From the NCBI GenBank assembly GCA_034411135.1, contig DAOUMN010000051.1, positions 24,437-88,436 of the forward strand: DNA of 64,000 nucleotides, written 5' to 3'. This DNA is from Bellilinea sp034411135. GTDB taxonomy: Bacteria; Chloroflexota; Anaerolineae; Anaerolineales; Anaerolineaceae. Position 1 is the first letter of the stretch; every line of letters begins with the position of its first letter. A program made the position numbers and the translations under genes. Positions 1 to 7,473 of the stretch are shown here, in pieces. The notes under the pieces were generated by a model that was not told where the DNA came from, did not search any database, and saw nothing but the letters and a program-made list of their open reading frames with translations.

Positions 1-417
1 CGCTGGCGTCCGCGCATGGAACGATCCAACATTACCCATGTTTACCAACCTGCCGACAACCTGCCGCCTGTCAAAGGCGACTGGCGTGCTCTCGATCAAG
101 TTTTCAACAACCTGATCAGCAATGCCATTGATGTGATGCGGGAAAAGGGCGGGATTTTGAGCGTCCGGGTAACGCTGTCGACACTGGTATCCAACCGCCC
201 TCACCTGGAAATCGCTGTTTCAGACAATGGCCCGGGTATACCTGACGATATTCGGGATCGAATTTTCGAACCGTTCGTGACGACCAAGTCCAGCGGAACC
301 GGTTTGGGATTATCGATTACCAAACGTATCGTAACTGCCCACCGCGGCAGCATCACATTTAACAGCTATCCCGGTGGAACGATTTTCCGGGTATTCTTAC
401 CAGCCTGCGAGGATTAA
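1..417 (+). CDS. Sensor histidine kinase, C-terminal part (cut by window edge)
   Basis: This is the catalytic ATP-binding (HATPase_c) end of a two-component sensor kinase, which autophosphorylates a histidine and passes the phosphate to a response regulator. The reading frame is open to base 1, so the sensor and dimerisation domains lie outside the window. Visible boxes are the N box (NNLISNAIDVM), G1 (DNGPGIPD), F box (IFEPFVTTK) and G2 (GTGLGLSI), in the normal order and all intact. The gene stops 5 bases before the next start, so the kinase and the downstream regulator form a cognate pair in one operon. The input signal cannot be read from this part. Confidence 0.93.
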   Translation, partial: RWRPRMERSNITHVYQPADNLPPVKGDWRALDQVFNNLISNAIDVMREKGGILSVRVTLSTLVSNRPHLEIAVSDNGPGIPDDIRDRIFEPFVTTKSSGTGLGLSITKRIVTAHRGSITFNSYPGGTIFRVFLPACED

Positions 418-422
418 GCCGA

Positions 423-1598
423 ATGTCGATCACTGTCCTGGTTGTTGATGATGAAGCCAATGCACGCCAAAATATCTCTGATTACCTGACCCCGCTGGGG
501 TACGAGGTGATTGGCGTGGCAACGTTGAGCGAGGCGCGTACCAGTCTGGTGCGCGGCAATGGAGATGTTGTGCTGTTGGATGTATCCCTTCCAGATGGGT
601 ATGGTCCAACCTTGCTGTATGAAACTCAAAATATGCCGTTACGTCCGCCAATTATCATCATTACAGCGCATGGGGATATCGAAATGGCGGTCGATGCAAT
701 GAAAAGCGGAGCGCATGATTTCTTGACCAAGCCCATTCAACTGGCTCAACTGGAAACGTCAATCAATCGTGCCTACGAAATTGTTCAAATGCGCCGTGAA
801 CTGGCACACTTGCGTCAGAGCCAGAAGCAGGCAATTTCCTTTGTGGTTGGGAAAAGCCCGGTGATGGAAACTGTCCTCTCGCAGGCTCATAAAGCCGCTC
901 AGGCACAGGTTTCGGTTCTGATAACCGGTGAGACCGGATCGGGAAAGGAGGTGTTGGCCCGCTTCATCCACAGTACTGGTTCCCGATCCAATAAACCGTT
1001 CATTGCCATCAATTGTGCGGCTATCCAACCCACCGTGCTCGAATCGGAATTGTTCGGGTACGAAGCCGGGGCATTCACCAGCGCCGAACGCCGTAAAAAC
1101 GGATTGATGGAAGTGGCGGATGGCGGCATCCTCTTCCTGGATGAAATTTCCTCTATGCCGCTGGACATTCAGGCTAAACTGTTGCGTGCCATTGAAGAAC
1201 ACGCTTTTCGGCGGGTTGGCGGCACCAACCTGATACAGGTCGATGTTCAAGTGCTGGCAGCTTCCAACCGCAATTTGAAAGAAATGATCCAGGAAGGCAG
1301 CTTCCGCCAGGACTTGTATTACCGTCTGAAAGTTGTGGATTTACACCTGCCCCCTCTTCGCGAGCGTAAGGCGGATATCCCTGAACTGGTTGGCTTCTTT
1401 ATCCGCCAATTCAATTCAAAATTGGGGGTCAATATCGAGGATATCACTCCACGTGCTATGCAGGCGCTGATCGCGTATGACTTTCCAGGCAACATCCGCG
1501 AATTGAGCCATGCTATCGAACGGGCAATGCTGTTTTGTGAAAGCCGGGCAATTGACCTGCCCGATTTGCCGGCGGACATCTCTCGTTTGAACTGTTGA
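423..1598 (+). CDS. NtrC-like response regulator: receiver plus AAA+ domain, no DNA-binding domain
   Basis: 391 aa. The receiver domain (about 1-120) has the acidic pocket D9-D10, phospho-acceptor D53, T81 and K103. The sigma54-activator-type AAA+ domain (about 140-380) has Walker A GETGSGKE (169-176), Walker B ILFLDE (236-241), and the FRQDLYYRL and FPGNIREL signatures. Two oddities stand out. The sigma54-contact loop reads GAFTSA (216-221) instead of GAFTGA. The protein also ends right after the AAA+ lid, without the Fis-type helix-turn-helix that NtrC proteins use to bind enhancers. The 60 bases after the stop encode no such domain in any frame. It may act on a partner protein, or regulate sigma54 without DNA contact; which is unknown. 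It sits between its kinase and the TPR/protease genes. Confidence 0.92.
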   Translation: MSITVLVVDDEANARQNISDYLTPLGYEVIGVATLSEARTSLVRGNGDVVLLDVSLPDGYGPTLLYETQNMPLRPPIIIITAHGDIEMAVDAMKSGAHDFLTKPIQLAQLETSINRAYEIVQMRRELAHLRQSQKQAISFVVGKSPVMETVLSQAHKAAQAQVSVLITGETGSGKEVLARFIHSTGSRSNKPFIAINCAAIQPTVLESELFGYEAGAFTSAERRKNGLMEVADGGILFLDEISSMPLDIQAKLLRAIEEHAFRRVGGTNLIQVDVQVLAASNRNLKEMIQEGSFRQDLYYRLKVVDLHLPPLRERKADIPELVGFFIRQFNSKLGVNIEDITPRAMQALIAYDFPGNIRELSHAIERAMLFCESRAIDLPDLPADISRLNC

Positions 1599-1619
1599 CA
1601 AATAACTGGCACACATCTT

Positions 1620-1665
1620 GCATCATGCCCTTCAACAGAGATTCATGGGAGGAAGGGCATGATGT
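1620..1665 (+). promoter_or_regulatory. Perfect 13-bp inverted repeat covering the SD and start codon of the next gene
   Basis: CATCATGCCCTTC at 1621-1633 is exactly complementary to GAAGGGCATGATG at 1652-1664; a G-U pair at 1620/1665 could extend it. The 18-base loop is 1634-1651. The 3' arm contains the end of the Shine-Dalgarno GGGAGGAAGG (1648-1657) and the ATG-ATG start of the membrane protein gene. In RNA it would block initiation, and in DNA it could be a dimeric operator. A TTGACA at 1595-1600 lies about one promoter length upstream, but the -10 (TTGCAT, 1618-1623) is poor. Confidence 0.7.
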
Positions 1666-1988
1666 TCTTGGAAATGACCAAAAACGATTTTCTGCTGACC
1701 ACTGCCGGCGTGGCTTTGGCACTTGGGGTGTTGATGTGGCTGATTGGCGTGATCATGCTGGTCAGCCGCGTTTTAGGCGGCGACATCAAGCGGATTGCCG
1801 AACAAACCACCCGCCTGGCGCAGAAAGGAATTGCCGAGGAAATTGCAGGTCTGGTGGGCAATGCCTCAACACTGATTGAATCGCTCAATCAGATGATCCG
1901 CACAACTGCCGGAATCGGCGTGTTTCTTGTCATTGCTGGCATGCTGATGGTCGCGGCAGCATTTGGTCTGGCGCTCCAGATCCACTAA
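1659..1988 (+). CDS. Small two-TM membrane protein, unknown function
   Basis: 109 aa, family not recognised. A hydrophobic segment at about 13-36 (LLTTAGVALALGVLMWLIGV and following) and a second at about 84-107 flank a polar, helical middle containing GGDIKRIAEQ and AQKGIAEEIAGLVGNAS. The layout would place about 45 residues in one soluble loop. The start is an ATG-ATG pair behind GGGAGGAAGG; both lie inside a strong inverted repeat, so translation may be controlled. It lies between the two-component genes and the giant TPR gene in the same direction, which suggests a membrane anchor or sensor partner, but nothing in the sequence proves this. Confidence 0.72.
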   Translation: MMFLEMTKNDFLLTTAGVALALGVLMWLIGVIMLVSRVLGGDIKRIAEQTTRLAQKGIAEEIAGLVGNASTLIESLNQMIRTTAGIGVFLVIAGMLMVAAAFGLALQIH

Positions 1989-2028
1989 TCTTTATTTTCC
2001 CCGAAACCTTACTATTAAAGGAGTCGAT

Positions 2029-5000
2029 ATGCGCGCTGCAGATCTCCTTGATATTCTAAATGCACACTTGCCTGCTGAGGATGCTGGGCGGGTTTTTACT
2101 GCGCTCAGGCGAGACTCAGTGATGTGGAGCGCCATTCAGGATGCTGTGGAAATTGAGTCATTCATGACCCCCGACACGGTAAGACTTGAACATTGGTCGC
2201 CAGCCAATCTGGTATTGAAACTGCTCAACAGCCGTCTGGATATCAGCGCAATGCAGGCAGATCATTTGCCACCGATCGAACCTTCAATTCGCAAAAAGGC
2301 GTTGGAAACATTTGAGAATACTCTGCGCAATAGTGCAACGCCAGCATCGTTGAGGGAAGCCGGGTTGATTGCCCTGGCTTTACGCGAGCGGCGGCGAAAA
2401 ACCCAAACCTGGCAAGGCGTGTTGGATGAGTTGAAAACCCTGAACCTGAAAGGTAAGAATCAACTAATTGATGTATGGAAAACACCGCTGGCATGCCTGT
2501 TGGGGATGACGCCCGACCCGAAAGCGCTTTTAGCCGCTCTGCTTAAGCCGGAGGATGCTCAATTGGGGATGGTATGGATCAGCCACATGTTACTGACCAA
2601 TCCCATGTCGGATGAAGAAAGGCAAGACCACTTTCACTACCTGCTGGCAGATTTGCCAACTGCTTACCAGGTGGAGTGGCTGGTTTATCTGCAACGCATC
2701 GGGGAACAGACCTCTGTCACGGCGCTGGCAGGTCACATCCTGCGCGAAAGTCGTCTGACCAGCGGTGGTCTTAACCTACAGATGGAGGATACAGTCGAGG
2801 AGAAAACCTGGGGTGAACTCGCCCATCAGGCGTTGGACCTGCAATGGACAGCCACTTTGCATCAACTGGCTGGGCATCCGGCTCAGGCAGAACTGATGCT
2901 GCAAAAAGCGCGGGGTTATTTACAATATTGGCTGGCAGGCAGTACTTTCCAGTTGATTTCCATTGCTGCAAGGAATGAGCAGGATACCAACCCCTTGTGG
3001 GATGAAGCGGAAAGCCTGTCCGGTGTTTTTCCGATCTCCAACCGGTTGATCGAGGAAGCCGTGTGGATGACGCCGCCGACATCGTACTTAAACGGGATCA
3101 GTGCGGGGTCTCTCCCGCCGATAGCCCAGATCTTCATCGCGGCTCAAAAGGGGAATCATGGTCAATTGCGCGATGCCCAGGCTGTTGCACGGGAAACCAT
3201 TCAAGAATGGATGAAAGCGATCAAATCGTCAGGTTGGCAGCCAGGTGGACAATTTGTGTTCGAATTTATCCCATGGGGATTGCTGAATTCGCTACGAGAT
3301 TTGGGCTTGTTTCAGGAAGCGCTTGAAATCGGTGCATTATTCCTCGAATTCCGGGTGCAGGATATTGAATTGATCATCTGGACCAGCAATTTGGCGCACC
3401 GGTTAGGAAAACATGATCTGGCGGTTAAATTAATCCGTCAGGCAATTATTTTGGAACCGCACAGCCTTTCGCATTACCGCGCCTACGCTGAAATCCTGGA
3501 AGACCTGCGCGACTGGCAGACCGCCATAGCTGTGCGAAAACAAATCATTGACTCCCATAAACCAGGCGATGTGCCTGACCGACTGGCGCTGGCAAAATGT
3601 GCCCTTGGCGGTGAGGATTATGATCTTGCTATTTCTACCGCGCGTGGCGTGTTGGAAACGGATGATGATCAAGGGCTGGCGCATGCTTACCTTGGGCTGG
3701 CGATGGAAGGTAAAGGCGACCGGGAGGAAGCGCAGGCGCACCTAAGCAAAGCCACGCTGCTTATTCCTGAAGACCCGATGCCCTGGCTGGAACTTGCGCG
3801 TATCTTCCGCCAGCAAGGAGATGATCAACGTGCGATGGAGACATTGCGGGCAGCAATTCTCAATGCTCCGGAGTCAGCAGAATTGCACCTAGCCATTGGT
3901 CTGGCTTGCCTGGATGCCGGACTGGCGGCTGAAGCATTGCCATATTTGAAACAATCTGCCCGTTTCGCGCCGGAATCCGATGAGGTTGCCCTGGCATTGA
4001 CGCGAACACTAAGATCGTTGGGACATGAAAAGGAAGCCTTGGAGGTAGTCGAGCGGGCAAGAAACCATTGGCCTGCGCATCCGGGTTTGGCGTATCAACA
4101 TGCTTGTATTCTGATCGAGCGTGGCGATTGTGATCAAGGTGTTGTCATCCTTGAAGTTGCCCTTCAAACAGAACAGGCAGAACCTGCCTGGTTTGTGGAC
4201 TATGCCCGTGTTCTGCTCGATGGGCAACAGATGACGCGCTGGATCGACCGCCCGGCGGTTGACCTGGGGAGAACGATCAAAGCGCAGAAGGCTTTACAAA
4301 GAGTGCTCAAAATTCAACCAGAGCATTTCGAAGCCCGCCTGCTGATGGCTGAAATCCATATTCTGCGTGATGATCTGGAAGCCGCGCAATCGGTTTTTCA
4401 ACAGGTGATGGAATTGGAGCAAGCCAACAGCCCGGAATGGTACTGGCGCATTCAATCCGGTGTTGGCTTGGTGGGATACCGCAGCGGTCAATACGAGATG
4501 GCACTGGCTTCGCTTCAAAATGCTGCCCAGGCACGGCCGGATAGCATCGAAACACTGCGGTTACTGGCAGAGACCTGTTATCAAGCCGCTTTGTTCGAGT
4601 CTGCCAGCGAAGCCGCCGAGCGGGCGCATGCCCTCCAGCCGGATGAAGTTGGCAATCTGATCTGGTATGCAGGTTTGATGGAAAGGATTAATCAATTTAC
4701 CTATGGGTGCGCCGCGTTGCGAACGGCGACCCAATTGGCGCCGTGGGATATACTGCTTTCGCTGCGGTTGGCGTCAATGCTGATTGAAAATAACCAACCA
4801 GAAGATGCCAGGGTCGAATTGGAACGCGCCATGCAGCAAGAATCAATCACAGCCGAGCAGTTGGAGAAAGTGGCTGAGACCGCAATGCGGTTGGGTGATT
4901 TAAGCCTGGCAGAATCGGCACTGCGTAAAGCGACTGCGCTTTCCTCAGAGTCATCCTTTTCATTACATTTTCACCTGGCGCAGTTGCTCTTTCGCAATGG

Positions 5001-7473
5001 ACAGATCGAACCATCTCTGAATGAACTGCAAACTGCGCTGATTATTAACTCAGATAATCCGCAAGCATATATTTTACAGAGCGAACTGCAAACTGAATTG
5101 AACCGTCCACAAGCTGCCCTGGCGTCGCTAGAAAGAGCACTGCGAATATGTGAAAGTCAAATGGACACCCTGGAGGGTCTGGAAGCGGATCGTCAAGATG
5201 TATGGGGGCAAGTCCCTGCATCCCGCTTTTCCATTCATCAACGCTTTGTTCACCTGCTAGAAGCAATGGGTGAACTCAATTCTGCTTTGTATCATGCCGA
5301 AAAGGCACTCGAAGCCTGTCCTCTCTCATTGGAAATGCGCTATACAGCCGCGGATGTGTGCAACCGGCTACTGCAACCAGAACGAATGGCGCGCATCCTG
5401 GCTTTGCCTGAAAACCAGGCTTCGGGATGTTTCACCAGTTTCAGCCTTAACTCGGATGCAGAATGGCTGGCAGGATTGCAGTTCTTCAAAGCCAATTTGT
5501 TGCTCGAACAGGGCAATCTGACCGATGCGGAACGTGCTATTCAGGAAGGTCTGGCGCACCAACCGGATCACCTACGACTTAAGATCGCCTGGGTGCGCCT
5601 GCTGGCAAAGAAAGGCAATTTTACAGAAGCAGAAAATGAGTACGTCAACCTGTCAGAATCTGTGCGGCGTTCAAACCAGGGAAGATTCAGCGGTGAATCG
5701 GGAAGTAAAGCAGGGAAAATTGACGGCGATACACTTGCCCTGGCTGAAGCTGCTTTTGACTTGTTCCATTGGCAAGACGGGATGAGTTTTGCTGAAGGTT
5801 ATCTGCAATGCTTTGAAAACGATCCATGTAGTTATATGACCCTGGCGCAAGGCTGGATAAGAAAACTTGAATGGCAGCGCATTGGTGAGATAGTGGAACT
5901 CAATTGCCATCAGCCAATGATCGGTAATCCTGAAGATGCTGCCCGTAAGGCAACCGAATTGCTTGAAAAGGCAGCCCAACGGGTGCGCTCGCGGCGGATC
6001 GAACAATGGCAGGCGCGGTTGGAGATGTTCAAACGACCGATTTCACAGAACGTTCAGGCATTGCTATCCTTGCAGCCCGGTGATGATGATTTCCCCTGGG
6101 TGGTGGAAGCCTTTTTACGCTCTGGGAATATCGCCAATGCGATCCATGTGGCAGAACAATGCAGCCATCTGCCGCTGGTTCAAGCGATGCTGGCATTGGC
6201 ACACCTCGACAGCGATCCGCAGCGAGCGCTCATCCTTGCCAGGGATGTAGTTGAAAAATCACCTCACCATCCGATATACCAGGTGATTCTTGCCCGAGCA
6301 GCAGAACAATGCCAAGATTACTCGCAGGCGCTCGAAGCCATTGAAGTAGCCTTGTCAATTTGGGGCGATGAAGTCGAGTGGCATAAACGGGCGGCAAACC
6401 TGGCAGATATTTGTGCTGGAGCGGAAGATACCCGCCGTCACCTGGAAAAAGCGCTGACGCTCACTCCACAGGATTTTGATCTGCTCTTGGAGGTTGGCAA
6501 ACATTACCTGCGATATGGATTGTTCGAGCAAGCAGTTGGTGTACTTCAAAAAGCCGTCGGCATGGAGAATGCACAGTCGCAGGCCTGGCTAATGCTCGCC
6601 CAGGCACACCAGGGATTGCAAAGTTACAAAGAAGCGTTGAAAGCGGTGGAAAAAGCTGTTGAACTGGATGCGCAATCAGGCAGCGCATGGGTCATGGGCG
6701 GTGAGATTGCGTTGCAGTTGGGTGATGAATCCAGGGCGCTCATCTATGCTCGGCAGGCAGAGAAAGTCTCACCCGCCGAAGCAGGCACCCGCTTGCTCGC
6801 GGTTCGTATTTTGATCAATCGCGGACAAATCCGCGAAGCGTTGGACGAATTGAACCGCGCTGTCGAAGATATCCCGGATAGTTGGGAGCTGGCACTCGAA
6901 CGAGCCCGTCTGGTTCAGCAAATGCAAGGTTCTTCTGCAGCGATGGAACTGCTACAACCTTTGGTCCGGCAATATCCTTCCAATAATCAGGTATTGGCTT
7001 TGTTTGCCAAAACCTGTGCTCAGACCGGACGGTTGAAATTGGCTGAACAAAGTGCTGTTCAGGCTTTAAAGATCAACCCTCAGCAAGCAGATTTGCACCG
7101 CTTGCTGGCAGAGGTGCTCAAAGACCAGGGGCAGCTGGATCGCGCTATCCATCATTACAGTGAAGCGGTGCGGCTCAATACCGATCATATCGACACCTAT
7201 CTTGATCTGGGTCAGGTGTATGTATCCCGGCGCGAATACACCCAGGCGCTGGCGGTCTTTCAGCAAGCCACCCAGATCGCGCCAAATGATTACCGTCCGT
7301 TTTATCATTCGGCATTAGTACTGCGCGATAGCAAGGATTACCCGGCTGCCGAAGCGATGCTGCGCCGGGCGGCAGCGCTTGCTCCGGATGATGTCAACAT
7401 TCGCCGCCAGCTTGGCGCGATCATTGCACTGAATCTGGTTCATCACGGTCAGGAGGCAAAAACATGCCTGTAG
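2029..7473 (+). CDS. Giant TPR-repeat protein (1814 aa)
   Basis: A soluble, all-helical scaffold protein made almost entirely of tetratricopeptide repeats from about residue 390 to the C terminus. Repeat units of the form A..A...L..A....P are frequent, for example AHAYLGLAMEGKGDREEAQ and LHRLLAEVLKDQGQLDRAI. The first ~390 residues are helical but not clearly TPR. The start chosen is ATG 2029 with AAAGGAG 7 bases upstream; an in-frame ATG at 1963 lies inside the preceding gene and lacks such a site. No signal peptide or membrane span is visible. The stop overlaps the start of the TPR/C25 protease gene by 10 bases, so the two products are made together and probably form a complex. TPR arrays bind peptides or partner proteins; the partner is unknown. 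Confidence 0.9.
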   Translation: MRAADLLDILNAHLPAEDAGRVFTALRRDSVMWSAIQDAVEIESFMTPDTVRLEHWSPANLVLKLLNSRLDISAMQADHLPPIEPSIRKKALETFENTLRNSATPASLREAGLIALALRERRRKTQTWQGVLDELKTLNLKGKNQLIDVWKTPLACLLGMTPDPKALLAALLKPEDAQLGMVWISHMLLTNPMSDEERQDHFHYLLADLPTAYQVEWLVYLQRIGEQTSVTALAGHILRESRLTSGGLNLQMEDTVEEKTWGELAHQALDLQWTATLHQLAGHPAQAELMLQKARGYLQYWLAGSTFQLISIAARNEQDTNPLWDEAESLSGVFPISNRLIEEAVWMTPPTSYLNGISAGSLPPIAQIFIAAQKGNHGQLRDAQAVARETIQEWMKAIKSSGWQPGGQFVFEFIPWGLLNSLRDLGLFQEALEIGALFLEFRVQDIELIIWTSNLAHRLGKHDLAVKLIRQAIILEPHSLSHYRAYAEILEDLRDWQTAIAVRKQIIDSHKPGDVPDRLALAKCALGGEDYDLAISTARGVLETDDDQGLAHAYLGLAMEGKGDREEAQAHLSKATLLIPEDPMPWLELARIFRQQGDDQRAMETLRAAILNAPESAELHLAIGLACLDAGLAAEALPYLKQSARFAPESDEVALALTRTLRSLGHEKEALEVVERARNHWPAHPGLAYQHACILIERGDCDQGVVILEVALQTEQAEPAWFVDYARVLLDGQQMTRWIDRPAVDLGRTIKAQKALQRVLKIQPEHFEARLLMAEIHILRDDLEAAQSVFQQVMELEQANSPEWYWRIQSGVGLVGYRSGQYEMALASLQNAAQARPDSIETLRLLAETCYQAALFESASEAAERAHALQPDEVGNLIWYAGLMERINQFTYGCAALRTATQLAPWDILLSLRLASMLIENNQPEDARVELERAMQQESITAEQLEKVAETAMRLGDLSLAESALRKATALSSESSFSLHFHLAQLLFRNGQIEPSLNELQTALIINSDNPQAYILQSELQTELNRPQAALASLERALRICESQMDTLEGLEADRQDVWGQVPASRFSIHQRFVHLLEAMGELNSALYHAEKALEACPLSLEMRYTAADVCNRLLQPERMARILALPENQASGCFTSFSLNSDAEWLAGLQFFKANLLLEQGNLTDAERAIQEGLAHQPDHLRLKIAWVRLLAKKGNFTEAENEYVNLSESVRRSNQGRFSGESGSKAGKIDGDTLALAEAAFDLFHWQDGMSFAEGYLQCFENDPCSYMTLAQGWIRKLEWQRIGEIVELNCHQPMIGNPEDAARKATELLEKAAQRVRSRRIEQWQARLEMFKRPISQNVQALLSLQPGDDDFPWVVEAFLRSGNIANAIHVAEQCSHLPLVQAMLALAHLDSDPQRALILARDVVEKSPHHPIYQVILARAAEQCQDYSQALEAIEVALSIWGDEVEWHKRAANLADICAGAEDTRRHLEKALTLTPQDFDLLLEVGKHYLRYGLFEQAVGVLQKAVGMENAQSQAWLMLAQAHQGLQSYKEALKAVEKAVELDAQSGSAWVMGGEIALQLGDESRALIYARQAEKVSPAEAGTRLLAVRILINRGQIREALDELNRAVEDIPDSWELALERARLVQQMQGSSAAMELLQPLVRQYPSNNQVLALFAKTCAQTGRLKLAEQSAVQALKINPQQADLHRLLAEVLKDQGQLDRAIHHYSEAVRLNTDHIDTYLDLGQVYVSRREYTQALAVFQQATQIAPNDYRPFYHSALVLRDSKDYPAAEAMLRRAAALAPDDVNIRRQLGAIIALNLVHHGQEAKTCL

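Noticed and set aside
759..1250. A 163-codon open frame on the minus strand inside the response-regulator gene
   Set aside because: It runs antisense to conserved AAA+ motifs, has no SD and no recognisable domain; it is a shadow frame. Many similar frames throughout the window were left out for the same reason.
1963..2028. An upstream in-frame start for the giant TPR protein
   Set aside because: It lies inside the preceding membrane-protein gene without an SD, whereas ATG 2029 has AAAGGAG at the right distance.
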